A stretch of DNA of 64,000 nt from CALVGQ01 sp964370435. GTDB taxonomy: Bacteria > Bacillota_I > Bacilli_A > Erysipelotrichales > Erysipelotrichaceae. The stretch's first letter is position 1, and each line of letters starts with the position of its first letter. The notes beneath the pieces are model-generated. The model ran no database searches, was not told where the DNA came from, and was given only the letters and a program-made list of their open reading frames with translations. Positions 17,830 through 26,880 of this stretch are shown piece by piece. Both the position numbers and the translations under genes were made by a program. The stretch is from NCBI GenBank assembly GCA_964370435.1, contig CAYJJG010000004.1:1-64000 (forward strand). The letters run 5' to 3'.

Positions 17830-19068
17830 ATGATAAAAAAGTTTAGTGCTTTAAAAAATGAAAAAGAGTTCATTAAATTAATATGTGCAAACTTTATTTC
17901 TGATATTGGTAATAACATTGATAATATAGCGCTGACATGGTTGATATACCAAGTTAGTGATAGCTTAGTATGGGTGGCAATAATTTATGGAGCAAGTTTT
18001 TTGCCTCACATATTTTTTCAACCTTTACTTGGAGTGCTTGTTGAAAATTACAAGAAAAGAAATGTGGCAATATTTGCAGATATCATAGGATTTATAGCAA
18101 TTATGGTAGTGCTATTTTTATATATCACAAATAATTTAAATTCTTGGATATTATTAGTTTTCTCATTGATTAACGCATCGCTTGAAGCAATAAGAATTCC
18201 TGCAGGTATTGCATTTAAGCAAAAAATACTATCTAAAGAAAATTATGTAATAGGCTACTCCTTATCAAGCTCACTAACAAGTTTAGCTGCACTACTAGGG
18301 CTTAGTTTAACAGGATTTATTATCGGCTTATTAGGAGTGCAGTTTGCCATGTTTATGGATGCTTTAAGCTTTTTAATATCAGCTTTAATACTAATAGGAA
18401 TTAAGTATAAAGAAAAAATAACCAATAAATTAAGCATAAATTCTTTTAAAACTGATTTAAAAGATGGTGTTGTGTATGTTAAAAGCAATACTAATTTGTT
18501 AGTGATTATAGCGTTTTGTATATTTTTGAATATACAGGGTTTAGCAATTAACACTTATTTAGCAGCATTCATTGCAGATTATCTGGTGCTAGATGTCTGG
18601 TTTTATTCTTTAGTTTCAGTTGTATTCGCAGGTTTTGGTATAATTGGCGGCATGGTAGCACCTACCATTGTAGAAAAATTAAATGTGAAATTAATATTGT
18701 TGTTACATGGATTAATAGTTGCACTAAATTATGTTGTTTTCATCTTAATTGTGGGAAAAGATATAGCCTATATTCTTGTTTTTGCCATTGTGTTTATAGC
18801 ATTATATGGAATAGTGAGCAGTTTAACAGGAGTATTAGTAGGTGTATTGTTTGCGCTTAATGTTAAAGATGAGTTTAGAGCAAGAGCGGGCGCATTATTT
18901 AATGCTTCAACCACTGCAAGTTTTCCAATAGTGTCCGCACTAATGTCTGCTGTAGCAATATTTTTAAATTTAGATCAAATATTTATGCTATTTGCAATTA
19001 TTACATTTGCAGGAACTATAGTATTTGTGCTTAGCAAAAAAGTAAGTAAGCTTAAAGTTAAAGAGTAA
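17830..19068 (+). CDS. MFS transporter (MdfA/EntS-like efflux type)
   Basis: The 412-aa protein has 12 hydrophobic segments. The N-terminal half resembles the drug/macrolide or enterobactin-exporter branch of MFS: NFISDIGNNIDNIALTWL in helix 1 and the GVLVENYKKRNVAI loop between helices 2 and 3 (the family's GxLaDRxxRR). The protein most likely exports a small hydrophobic compound; substrate is not visible. It is flanked by its own promoter and stands alone. GGGGGTCGG-type sequence precedes the ATG. Confidence 0.88.
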   Translation: MIKKFSALKNEKEFIKLICANFISDIGNNIDNIALTWLIYQVSDSLVWVAIIYGASFLPHIFFQPLLGVLVENYKKRNVAIFADIIGFIAIMVVLFLYITNNLNSWILLVFSLINASLEAIRIPAGIAFKQKILSKENYVIGYSLSSSLTSLAALLGLSLTGFIIGLLGVQFAMFMDALSFLISALILIGIKYKEKITNKLSINSFKTDLKDGVVYVKSNTNLLVIIAFCIFLNIQGLAINTYLAAFIADYLVLDVWFYSLVSVVFAGFGIIGGMVAPTIVEKLNVKLILLLHGLIVALNYVVFILIVGKDIAYILVFAIVFIALYGIVSSLTGVLVGVLFALNVKDEFRARAGALFNASTTASFPIVSALMSAVAIFLNLDQIFMLFAIITFAGTIVFVLSKKVSKLKVKE

Positions 19069-19186
19069 GCTACTAGTTTATCAAACACATTTAAGTTTCA
19101 TAGCGTTTTTAATTAATAGCTAAAACAGCTTTAAGAAAACAATACTTATAAGCAATAGACTAGTTTTATTAGAAAGTGCTATACTA

Positions 19187-19195
19187 TAAGTAGAA
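19187..19195 (+). promoter_or_regulatory. Extended -10 promoter for the alpha/beta hydrolase
   Basis: TGCTATACT lies 13 nt upstream of the TTG start. It is again an extended -10 with a weak -35 region. Confidence 0.45.
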
Positions 19196-19208
19196 AGAGG
19201 GTGTAACT

Positions 19209-20156
19209 TTGAATAAGACAAGTAAATTTTTATTGAAATCAGTAGCATTAATTGGTGGAGTAACCTTAACTTCTATGGCTGTTGATAAAGCCCTAAAAGA
19301 AAAAGAGAAGGAATATATAAAACCCTACGGACATAAAGTATATACTTCCTTTGGTGGAATGAATGTAGAAATCGTTGGAAACAAAGGTCCTGTAATCGTT
19401 CTTTTAAGTGGTCTAGGAACAGTAACCCCAATATTAGATTTTAGACCTTTAGCAAAAGAATTATCTACCTTTGCAAAAGTAATCACGATAGAATACTATG
19501 GTTATGGATATAGCGATATGGCACTAAGACCACGTAGCATAAGCAATATTACACAAGAGATACATGAAGTATTAATGCGCTTAAATGTGGACAAGTATTA
19601 TTTAATGCCTCATTCTGTTTCAGCAGTATATAGTTTATATTATGCGCTACAACATAGTAATGAAGTGCTAGGAATACTATCTATTGATGGAAGTGTTCCT
19701 GAACAAATAGACTATATTAAGGATATTAAGAAATCAAAGATAATGGCAGTATTAAAAACTACAGGGTTGCAACGTGTAGTTGATTTGCTTTTTAAAAACG
19801 TGATTACACCAGACGCCAAAGAGTACAAAGAGGACATTAAACAAATTAAAGCACAAACTTTTGCACATCATACAAATTTTACTATACAAGATGAAGAAAA
19901 CCGTATTTATAGTAATTTCAATGCATGTCGTGGTTTATCTTATCCAAAAGAGATGCCGGTGCTTATGTTTATTTCAACTCAAACAAGTAATTTTACAAAA
20001 GGATGGTGGCAAAAGCTACATGAAAGGCAAATTGCCTCTTTAGATAATGCCCGTATAATGCTTGTCGAAGGAAATCATCATCTACACCGAACAAATAGTA
20101 AATTATTAGCAAAAGAAGTTAGTAATTTCTTAAATATTGACAGTGAAAGTCTTTGA
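19209..20156 (+). CDS. Membrane-anchored alpha/beta hydrolase
   Basis: The 315-aa protein starts with a probable membrane anchor or uncleaved signal (residues 6-26). The alpha/beta-hydrolase fold follows: the oxyanion strand VIVLLSGLGT, IEYYGYGYSD, a nucleophile elbow PHSVSAVYS in place of the usual GxSxG, and a C-terminal catalytic-His region EGNHHLHRTNSK. The His before the nucleophile Ser is seen in several lipase/peptidase-like members. The start is TTG, read from the GAGGGTG site 5-6 nt upstream; there is no better in-frame ATG nearby. The natural substrate is unknown. Confidence 0.82.
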   Translation: MNKTSKFLLKSVALIGGVTLTSMAVDKALKEKEKEYIKPYGHKVYTSFGGMNVEIVGNKGPVIVLLSGLGTVTPILDFRPLAKELSTFAKVITIEYYGYGYSDMALRPRSISNITQEIHEVLMRLNVDKYYLMPHSVSAVYSLYYALQHSNEVLGILSIDGSVPEQIDYIKDIKKSKIMAVLKTTGLQRVVDLLFKNVITPDAKEYKEDIKQIKAQTFAHHTNFTIQDEENRIYSNFNACRGLSYPKEMPVLMFISTQTSNFTKGWWQKLHERQIASLDNARIMLVEGNHHLHRTNSKLLAKEVSNFLNIDSESL

Positions 20157-20169
20157 CTTCACTGTTTTT
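20140..20169 (+). terminator. Terminator overlapping the hydrolase stop codon
   Basis: ACAGTGAAAGTC pairs with GACTTCACTGT (one bulge), followed by TTTTTA. The stop codon lies in the hairpin. Confidence 0.8.
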
Positions 20170-20204
20170 AATGTGTAAACTAAGATAGAGTTTGAGGTAA
20201 GAAT

Positions 20205-21761
20205 ATGAGTATATTAAATGTAGAAAAATTATCACATGGTTTTGGTGGAAGAGTTATATTTGAGGATGTTTCTTTTCGTCTTTTAAAAGGTGAACACATC
20301 GGATTAATAGGAGCAAACGGTGAAGGAAAAAGTACCTTTATGAACATCATCACCCGTAAGTTAATTCCAGATGAAGGAAAGATTACCTGGTCTAATAAAG
20401 TAAATGTAGGCTATTTAGATCAACATACAGTGTTAGAAAAAGGACAAAGTATTAAAGAAGTACTAAAAACAGCATATAAAGAACTTTTTACTATGGAAGA
20501 AACTATTAGTGAATATTACAATAAAATGGCAGACTGCAGTGAAGAAGAAATGAATTCGATGTTAGAAGAAATTGGCGATCTTCAGGAAAGATTAGAGCAA
20601 AGAGATTTTTATTTAATTGATGCTAAAATTGATGAAGTTTCTAATGCTTTAGGACTAAAAGACATTGGGTTAGATAAAGATGTTGATGATTTAAGTGGTG
20701 GACAAAGAACGAAAGTACTTTTAGCTAAGCTGTTATTAGAAAAGCCAGATATCTTATTGTTAGATGAGCCTACTAACTATTTAGATGAACAACACATTAC
20801 TTGGTTAAAACAATATTTAAAAGAATATGAGAATGCTTTTATATTAATCTCTCATGAGAATGAGTTTTTAAATGAAGTAGTTAATGTAGTCTATCATGTA
20901 GAGGCACCTTTATTAACGCGCTATGTGGGTAACTATGATGAGTTTAAGCGTGTGTATGAGATTAACCAAAGACAAAATGAAGCAGCTTATAATCGTCAGC
21001 AACAAGAGATTGCTAAAATGGAAGACTTTATTGCGAGAAATAAAGCTCGTGTAGCAACAAGAGGGATGGCAAATTCTAGGGTTAAACGCTTAGAAAAAAT
21101 GGAGCGCTTAGAGCTTAAACATGAAAAGCCAAAGCCTACTTTTAATTTTCAACTAGGAAAAACACCAAGTAGATTTATATTTACTTTAGAAGAAGTGGTA
21201 ATTGGATATGAAACACCATTAAGCAAGCCAATGAATTTTGTGTTAGAAAAAGGAAAAAAAGTAGCGCTTGTAGGAGCTAATGGTTTAGGTAAATCAACCC
21301 TTCTTAAAAGTATCATGGGAATGAATAAAGTATTAGAAGGTAAAGTCATAGTAGGAGAAAATGTTGAAATAGGATACTTTGAGCAAGAAAGTTCAAAAAA
21401 CAATAATGAAAGCTGCATTGAAGAATTATGGAAAAGTTATCCTTCTTATTCACAATATGAGATTAGGAGTGCTTTGGCAAAGTGTGGACTTACTACTGAA
21501 CAAATAGAAAGTAAAGTGATGGTGCTCTCTGGTGGTGAACAAGCTAAACTTAGATTATGTAAAATCATTAACAGACCGTATAATGTGCTAGTTTTAGATG
21601 AGCCTACTAATCATTTAGATCAAGATGCTAAAGAGGAATTAAAAAAAGCACTTAAAGAATTCAAAGGAACAATAGTTTTAGTATGTCATGAACAAGATTT
21701 TTATCACGATGTAGTTGATGAAATATGGGATTTGACAAATTTTAGCTTAAAAATTGCTTAA
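20205..21761 (+). CDS. ABC-F family ATPase
   Basis: The 518-aa cytosolic protein has two ABC ATPase cassettes and no membrane domain, as in ABC-F ribosome-acting factors. Cassette 1 has GANGEGKST, LSGGQRTKVLLAKLL and LLLDEPTNYLD. Cassette 2 has GANGLGKST, LSGGEQAKLRLCKI and VLDEPTNHLD. A charged linker (about residues 245-310, with RVKRLEKMERLELK) corresponds to the P-site tRNA interaction motif. Both catalytic Glu residues are present. Such proteins relieve ribosome stalling or, in some subfamilies, protect against antibiotics; the subfamily cannot be set here. Confidence 0.92.
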   Translation: MSILNVEKLSHGFGGRVIFEDVSFRLLKGEHIGLIGANGEGKSTFMNIITRKLIPDEGKITWSNKVNVGYLDQHTVLEKGQSIKEVLKTAYKELFTMEETISEYYNKMADCSEEEMNSMLEEIGDLQERLEQRDFYLIDAKIDEVSNALGLKDIGLDKDVDDLSGGQRTKVLLAKLLLEKPDILLLDEPTNYLDEQHITWLKQYLKEYENAFILISHENEFLNEVVNVVYHVEAPLLTRYVGNYDEFKRVYEINQRQNEAAYNRQQQEIAKMEDFIARNKARVATRGMANSRVKRLEKMERLELKHEKPKPTFNFQLGKTPSRFIFTLEEVVIGYETPLSKPMNFVLEKGKKVALVGANGLGKSTLLKSIMGMNKVLEGKVIVGENVEIGYFEQESSKNNNESCIEELWKSYPSYSQYEIRSALAKCGLTTEQIESKVMVLSGGEQAKLRLCKIINRPYNVLVLDEPTNHLDQDAKEELKKALKEFKGTIVLVCHEQDFYHDVVDEIWDLTNFSLKIA

Positions 21762-21827
21762 CTACTTATTGTAGTTTTAACTTATTTATAGTATTATAAT
21801 AATTAGTTTATTTAAAGGATGATAAAA

Positions 21828-23063
21828 ATGCGCAAGATAGTCTATATAGTTTTATCAATAGGTTTATTCTTAAAGATGACAATGCCAACCCTAGCGTTAG
21901 AATCTAATAAAGAAGAATTGGAGTTGCACTCCGAGTCAGTTGTTTTAATTGATGCTACAACGGGGGTGGTACTTTATTCAAAAGATCCATTTATTTCGAT
22001 GCAACCAGCTTCAATTACTAAAATAATGACAGTTTATTTAGCGTTAGAGTATCTTGAATTAGAGGATGTCTTAGTGGCCTCTAGTACAGCCATTGATAAT
22101 ATAGATCGTCAGAGTTCCCATATTTATTTAACGTACGATGAAAAAATAACGATGGAAAATGCAGCTTATGCTACGATGTTGGCAAGTGCTAATGATGCTG
22201 CAAATGTGCTTGCAGAAAGTGTAAGTGGCTCACAAGAAGCTTTTGCAACGTTAATGACTGACACAGCGTATCAAGCACAAGCAATGAATACTAATTTTAT
22301 GAACGCGCATGGTTTAGGAGATGAAAGCCATTATACAAGTGCATATGATATGGCTATGATTACCAGAATGGCACTGCAAAATGAAGAGTTTAGAACAATT
22401 TTTGAGTCAGCAACTTACGCAATGGAACCAACTAACAAGCAAGATGAAGTACGTTATTTTGCGAGTGGGACAGAATTAATAAAAAAGGGTGAGTTTTATT
22501 ACGAATATGCCCTTGGAGGAAAAACAGGTTGGACAGAAGACGCGGGCTATACGCTTGTAGCAACTGCTAAAAAAGAAGATTTAGAGCTAATTGCAGTAGT
22601 CTTAAATAGTGATAGCGTGGAAGACCGCTATGAAGATGTAGTAACTTTATTTGAATATGGATTTGAAAACTATCAAGCACATACCATTGCAGCTGCCGAC
22701 TTTGAACAACAAACTAAGCAGTATTTAAGCGGATCTCATGTAGAGGCTGATATCACATTTTCACAAAAGGAAGATTTAATGATGTTATTAGAAAGTGATG
22801 AAAATAGTGATGCTCTTTATTTTAATTATATTTATGAAAATGAAGACAATAAAGACGAGGTGCTGTGTTTTGTTGAAATTTATGTAGGTGCAAATTTATT
22901 AGCAACCATAGAACTAGACAAAGAAGTAGTAGAGTATGATGTAAGCTTCAGTGCTACAACATTACCAATAATTATAGAAGTAATCAATATATTATGTGCA
23001 GCGATTTGTCTCTTTTTTATGAGTTCAATGATAGTATTATTCATGGTAAAGAAAAGGAAGTAA
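21828..23063 (+). CDS. dacF: Serine D-alanyl-D-alanine carboxypeptidase (PBP5/DacF type)
   Basis: This exported enzyme trims the terminal D-Ala from peptidoglycan pentapeptides. The 411-aa protein has a signal peptide (residues 1-23, ending TLA), the active-site SITK (S62-K65), the SAND form of SxN (about residue 120) and GGKTGWTEDAGY as KTG (about residue 223). Instead of the usual amphipathic C-terminal helix it ends in a full hydrophobic segment (IIEVINILCAAICLFFMSSM) plus KKRK, so it is a bitopic membrane protein. I chose ATG 21828 over 21819 because of AAAGGA at -14 to -9. The HAD phosphatase follows after 4 nt. Confidence 0.93.
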   Translation: MRKIVYIVLSIGLFLKMTMPTLALESNKEELELHSESVVLIDATTGVVLYSKDPFISMQPASITKIMTVYLALEYLELEDVLVASSTAIDNIDRQSSHIYLTYDEKITMENAAYATMLASANDAANVLAESVSGSQEAFATLMTDTAYQAQAMNTNFMNAHGLGDESHYTSAYDMAMITRMALQNEEFRTIFESATYAMEPTNKQDEVRYFASGTELIKKGEFYYEYALGGKTGWTEDAGYTLVATAKKEDLELIAVVLNSDSVEDRYEDVVTLFEYGFENYQAHTIAAADFEQQTKQYLSGSHVEADITFSQKEDLMMLLESDENSDALYFNYIYENEDNKDEVLCFVEIYVGANLLATIELDKEVVEYDVSFSATTLPIIIEVINILCAAICLFFMSSMIVLFMVKKRK

Positions 23064-23067
23064 TGGG

Positions 23068-23862
23068 ATGAAATTATTTGTATCGGATGTCGATGGAACA
23101 TTATATAAAAAAGATATTAATGGGCTAAAAGGTTGCAGTAAAGAAAATGTAGTAGCAATAAAAAAATGGATAGAAAAAGGCAATATGTTCGCAGTAGCAA
23201 CGGCAAGACATGTAGGCTGTTATGAGGAATTAACAGAACAACTTGAGGGTATCAAGGTTAATTATATTGGTGATAATGGAGCTTCACTTGTATTTCTTGA
23301 TGGCACATTTAAACAAACAGTAATAGAAGCGAAATATTATATTGAGGTTTGTAATTATATGGAGGAGCACCAATTTGATGGCACAGTATTTTTAAATCAT
23401 AATAATAAACTGTATTTATCTAGTTATAATAAATATCCTCTGCATAAAAAAATTGATTTTTTAGAAGGACGTGAATGCTTAAGCTTTAACACTTTATTAA
23501 AGCAGGAAGCTATCAATAAATTTACTATGATTGTGAATCCTAAGTATATACAAAAAATAAAAGAAGAGTTAAAAATTAAATATGATGGCAAGCTACAAAT
23601 TGTAAATAGTGATTTTGATAACCTTGATTTTGGTGCATTAAACACCTCAAAAGGGAAGGGTGTATTAACCTTAATGCAAAAATACAATATTGATAAAGAC
23701 AACCTTATTACTATCGGTGATTCTGAAAACGATATATCAATGTTGCAAGTGACTAAACACAGTTATGCAATGAAAAGTGCAGATAAACAGATACAAGAGG
23801 AAGCATCTTATTGTGTATCTAGTGTTGCTGAAGCAATTGAGATGGAATTAAATAAATTATAA
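23068..23862 (+). CDS. HAD-superfamily phosphatase, Cof type
   Basis: The 264-aa soluble protein shows the HAD motifs SDVDGTLY (nucleophile D7, acid D9), a threonine in VATARH, lysine in the C2-cap region and GDSENDISML with the metal-binding Asp pair (about residue 213). Cof-type enzymes dephosphorylate sugar phosphates and flavin or PLP compounds with broad range. It begins 4 nt after the carboxypeptidase stop, so it is surely co-transcribed. A perfect 11-bp terminator follows. Confidence 0.92.
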   Translation: MKLFVSDVDGTLYKKDINGLKGCSKENVVAIKKWIEKGNMFAVATARHVGCYEELTEQLEGIKVNYIGDNGASLVFLDGTFKQTVIEAKYYIEVCNYMEEHQFDGTVFLNHNNKLYLSSYNKYPLHKKIDFLEGRECLSFNTLLKQEAINKFTMIVNPKYIQKIKEELKIKYDGKLQIVNSDFDNLDFGALNTSKGKGVLTLMQKYNIDKDNLITIGDSENDISMLQVTKHSYAMKSADKQIQEEASYCVSSVAEAIEMELNKL

Positions 23863-23902
23863 TAAAAAATTAATACACTATACTGCTATGATAAAGTAAC
23901 AA

Positions 23903-23932
23903 AAAACACCTAGGTCTAGGTGTTTTCTTTTG
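23903..23932. terminator. Bidirectional terminator
   Basis: AAAACACCTAG pairs perfectly with CTAGGTGTTTT (loop GT), followed by TCTTTT. The minus strand also has a T run, so it can end the convergent DtxR-type gene. Confidence 0.88.
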
Positions 23933-23950
23933 CATATTAAGTTAAAATTA

Positions 23951-24334
23951 TTAATCTTTTTTATTTAAGGCATCTAATAAAAATATATTTAGCTTTTCCA
24001 TAGTTTCATCGCTAATACAATGCTCCATATGACACGCATCTTCTTCAGCGGTTACTTCACTAACGTGTAAGACCTCAGTAAAAAACCGCTTAAATAAAGT
24101 ATGACGGTCATACACTTTTCTAGCATAACTACGACCACTATCAGTTAATAAAATAGTTCCATATCGTTGTTGCAGTATATATCCGGCATCTTTTAAGATG
24201 TTCATTGCTTTATTAACACTAGGCTTACTTACATTTAAGTATTTAGCAATATCGCTCATACGAACTTGATTATTATTTTTTTCAAGGACGAGTATCGCCT
24301 CTAAATAATTTTCGCTTGCTTCATTACTGCGCAT
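23951..24334 (-). CDS. DtxR/MntR family metal-dependent transcriptional regulator
   Basis: The 127-aa protein has an N-terminal winged helix (SENYLEAILVLEK, then VRMSDIAKYLNVSKPSVNKAM) and a dimerisation/metal-binding domain with YDRHTLFKRF and EEDACHMEHCISDE. The DACHMEH motif gives Cys, Glu and His ligands as in DtxR/IdeR, rather than the E-x-x-E-H of MntR. The Asp8 equivalent of MntR is Asn9 here. It lacks the SH3-like third domain, as MntR does. This mixed ligand set suggests iron or manganese sensing. No metal transporter is adjacent, so its targets lie elsewhere. Confidence 0.88.
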   Translation of the reverse strand: MRSNEASENYLEAILVLEKNNNQVRMSDIAKYLNVSKPSVNKAMNILKDAGYILQQRYGTILLTDSGRSYARKVYDRHTLFKRFFTEVLHVSEVTAEEDACHMEHCISDETMEKLNIFLLDALNKKD

Positions 24335-24461
24335 ATTTAATCACCCACCTTACATAAGTATATCAAAAAAAATAAAACTTGAGTAGTTAAAGTTGCTTGT
24401 ATCATTTATTATAAATAAAGTAATCTGCTATAATAAAAGTATTAGGAAAGGATGAAATGTT

Positions 24462-25361
24462 ATGAAAGTTTTAATTCTTGGATCTTGTGCTCTAGATATT
24501 GTAATAAGAGTTGAACAACTTCCTAAAATGCAAGAAGATATTAATGCTAGCTCGCTTAAAGTGTCTTTAGGAGGAATGGCTTTTAACGTATACCAGGTGA
24601 TTGAACAATTAAAAAAAGAAGCAATTCTTGGGGTTCCGCTAGGTAGTGGTAAGTTTGCTAGCATAACAGAGGACTTATTAAATAAGAGAAACTATAAGGC
24701 AATTGCTAAAATAAAAGAGCTAGATAACGGTTGTTGTCTATGTATTGTAGATGGCAGTGGTGAGCGAAGCTTTATTTCCTACCACGGTGCAGAGTATAAA
24801 TTTAAAAAAGAATGGTTTAATACCATCGATTTTAATAATATTGATTTGATTTATGTAAGTGGTCTTGAATTAGAAGAAGATACTGCAGAGCAATTAGTTG
24901 AATTTTTAAAGGAAAAACAAAAAAGAATATTTTTTGCTCCAGGACCAAGAGTACAGCACATTGATAGTTCATTATTGAATAGGGTTCTTGAGTTAAGTAG
25001 CTATATTCATCTTAATGAAATTGAAGCATTTAATATATCAAAAGAAAAAGAGTTCGAAAAAGCAGCACAGCATCTAAATGCAAAATACCATTGTAATATC
25101 ATCATTACATTACAAGAAAAAGGTGCATATGTTTATAGTGAAGATGTTCAACAACTAGTTCATGGAGTAAAAGCAAAAGTCAAAGATACAGTAGGTGCAG
25201 GAGATAGTCATGCAGGGGCATTCATAGCTGCAATAATTAGTGGCAAGGATGTCGTTACTGCTTGTGCTTTTGCGAATAAAGTAGCTGCTAAAGTGGTAGA
25301 GGTTGAAGGAACAGATGTAGTAACCATTGATTTTAAAACATTAAAGGAAGAATTAAGATGA
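24462..25361 (+). CDS. PfkB/ribokinase family carbohydrate kinase
   Basis: The 299-aa kinase has LILGSCALDIVIRV at the N-terminus, the substrate motif SLGGMAFNVYQ (about residue 36) and the ATP/anion-hole motif DTVGAGDSHAGAFIAA with the catalytic Asp (about residue 247). It may act on ribose, fructose, pseudouridine or a nucleoside; the sequence does not decide. It overlaps a Nudix gene by 4 nt (ATGA), so kinase and Nudix hydrolase are coupled. That pairing suggests nucleoside or sugar-nucleotide salvage. RBS AGGAAAGGATG. Confidence 0.88.
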   Translation: MKVLILGSCALDIVIRVEQLPKMQEDINASSLKVSLGGMAFNVYQVIEQLKKEAILGVPLGSGKFASITEDLLNKRNYKAIAKIKELDNGCCLCIVDGSGERSFISYHGAEYKFKKEWFNTIDFNNIDLIYVSGLELEEDTAEQLVEFLKEKQKRIFFAPGPRVQHIDSSLLNRVLELSSYIHLNEIEAFNISKEKEFEKAAQHLNAKYHCNIIITLQEKGAYVYSEDVQQLVHGVKAKVKDTVGAGDSHAGAFIAAIISGKDVVTACAFANKVAAKVVEVEGTDVVTIDFKTLKEELR

Positions 25362-25810
25362 AGTTGACTACAGTATGTTATTTATGCGAAAACAATAAAA
25401 TGCTAATGTTATATCGTAATAAAAAAGATAATGATATTAATTTAGGTAAATGGATTGGTGTAGGAGGAAAAGTGAACCCAAAGGAAACGCCCACAAAAGC
25501 TGCGCTACGCGAATTTAAAGAAGAAACAGGATTAACACTAAAAAACATTAATCTTCGAGGAATAGTCATGTTTAATAGTGATATTTATGAAGAGGAAATG
25601 ATTTTTGTATATAGTTCAACTAGTTATAGCGGCACATTAAAACAATGTAATGAAGGGACATTATCATGGATTGAAAATGATAAAGTATTAAATTTACCAA
25701 TGTGGCAAGGGGATCACTATTTTTTGCCTTTATTACTAGATGGTAGCCCTTTTTTTGAGTTAAGTTTACAATACCATGAAGAAAAGTGTACATTGATTAG
25801 TAAAATTTAA
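25358..25810 (+). CDS. Nudix hydrolase (MutT/8-oxo-dGTPase-like)
   Basis: The 150-aa protein carries a complete Nudix box: G-x5-E-x7-REF-x-EETGL, seen from GKVNPKE to REFKEETGLTL (about residues 37-59). Such enzymes cleave nucleoside diphosphates linked to another moiety. The N-terminus TTVCYLCENNKMLMLYRNK and WIGVGGKV resemble the MutT/YtkD-like class with a WxGxGGK loop. It is translationally coupled to the PfkB kinase upstream. Confidence 0.9.
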   Translation: MKLTTVCYLCENNKMLMLYRNKKDNDINLGKWIGVGGKVNPKETPTKAALREFKEETGLTLKNINLRGIVMFNSDIYEEEMIFVYSSTSYSGTLKQCNEGTLSWIENDKVLNLPMWQGDHYFLPLLLDGSPFFELSLQYHEEKCTLISKI

Positions 25811-25900
25811 ATAATATAACTTTACTTTTTAAAGAATATGCTATACGATTATTAAGCAGAAATCATGAACTTAAAAGACTTGATTTCAAACAATTAAATA

Positions 25901-26015
25901 TAGTCTTTGGGGCAGGGTGGAAATCCCTACCGATGGTAATAGTCCATGAGCGACAAAGTGGTTGCTGAATCAGTGAAATTCTGATACCGACGGTTAGAGT
26001 CCGGATGAGAAAAGA
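25901..26015 (+). ncRNA. FMN riboswitch (RFN element)
   Basis: The conserved core is plain: GGGGCAGGGTG, AATCCCTACCGATGGTAAT, AGTCCATGAGCGAC, then CTGATACCGACGGTTAGAGTCCGGATGA. The closing helix forms between GTCTT (25903-25907) and AAGAC (26011-26015). It sits directly before a terminator hairpin and ribU, so FMN binding should turn off riboflavin uptake by premature termination. Confidence 0.97.
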
Positions 26016-26035
26016 CATGAATTCTGTTTTTATGC

Positions 26036-26068
26036 AAACCCAAGGAATGTTTCTGCTTGGGTTTTTTT
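26036..26068 (+). terminator. Riboswitch-controlled terminator
   Basis: AAACCCAAG pairs with CTTGGGTTT and is followed by a T run. It is the expression platform of the FMN riboswitch, 24 nt before ribU. Confidence 0.93.
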
Positions 26069-26092
26069 ATTTGAAAATAGGAGGAGAAAACA

Positions 26093-26698
26093 ATGAAACA
26101 AAAAATGAGTGTTAAAAAAATTGCTTTAATTGGTATGCTAGGGGCGTTGGCAGGAGTCTTAATGACGTATATTAGATTTCCATTACCTTTTATGCCACCG
26201 TTTATGGATTTTGATTTTTCAGCTATTCCTGAAATGATTGGGGGCTTTGTATTAGGTCCGGCATCAGCGATGATGATTATTGTTGTAAAAATATTGATTA
26301 AGTTAGCACTAAATGGAACAAGTACGATGTTTACAGGGGAGCTGTCTAATTTAATAGTAAGTGCGGCCTATGTAATACCAGCAGTTTTAATTTATCGTAA
26401 AAATAGAACTAAAAATGGTGCTATTATCGGGATGAGTGTAGGACTTGTCTTAAATGTAATTGTGGCAACATTAAGCAATTTATATTTGATTTTACCATTC
26501 TATATTAATTTAATGGGATTTACACAAGAAGGTATTATTGGAATGGTTAATGGAATCAATCCGCTAGTAACAGATATGACTACATTTGTAGTATTAGGTG
26601 TAGTTCCGTTTAATGTGATTAAATATGGTGTTGCATCTATAGTTACTGCATTTTTGTACAAGCGAGTAAGTCCAGTAATGAAACGCTTCATGGAATAG
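26093..26698 (+). CDS. ribU: Riboflavin ECF transporter S component RibU
   Basis: RibU binds riboflavin at the outer face of the membrane and works with the shared ECF module (EcfA, EcfA', EcfT), not encoded in this window. The 201-aa protein has about six hydrophobic helices, the RFPLPFMPPFMDFDFSAIPEMIGG segment split around residues 28-51 and the KILIKLALNGTSTMFTGELSN loop that matches RibU proteins. The FMN riboswitch upstream confirms the vitamin. RBS GGAGGAG. Two hairpins follow the stop codon. Confidence 0.96.
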   Translation: MKQKMSVKKIALIGMLGALAGVLMTYIRFPLPFMPPFMDFDFSAIPEMIGGFVLGPASAMMIIVVKILIKLALNGTSTMFTGELSNLIVSAAYVIPAVLIYRKNRTKNGAIIGMSVGLVLNVIVATLSNLYLILPFYINLMGFTQEGIIGMVNGINPLVTDMTTFVVLGVVPFNVIKYGVASIVTAFLYKRVSPVMKRFME

Positions 26699-26707
26699 TA
26701 AATGTTG

Positions 26708-26741
26708 AGCTAAGTTTCTTAATAAAGAACTTAGCTTTTTT
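26708..26741 (+). terminator. Terminator after ribU
   Basis: AGCTAAGTT-T-CTT pairs with AAG-AACTTAGCT (one bulge), followed by a T6 run. Confidence 0.88.
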
Positions 26742-26764
26742 ATAACCTTAACTTAACAATCAAT

Positions 26765-26792
26765 AAAATTCCATTTTAAAGTGGAATTTTTT
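26765..26792. terminator. Second hairpin with T tract after ribU
   Basis: AAAATTCCA pairs with TGGAATTTT, continuing into TT. It is a back-up terminator 24 nt after the first, insulating the PTS operon from ribU. Confidence 0.65.
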
Positions 26793-26831
26793 ATTAATTA
26801 AAGCAAAACAGATGCAAATTTAACAAAATAA

Positions 26832-26845
26832 GTAAAGCGGTTATA
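26832..26845 (+). promoter_or_regulatory. Weak cre-like (CcpA) site
   Basis: GTAAAGCGGTTATA keeps the central CG and flanking A/T positions of the cre consensus TGWAANCGNTNWCA but misses three conserved positions. Its place upstream of a PTS operon makes catabolite control plausible, not proven. Confidence 0.25.
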
Positions 26846-26880
26846 TCTATATAACAGGATTAATAAGCAAAATAATTGAA

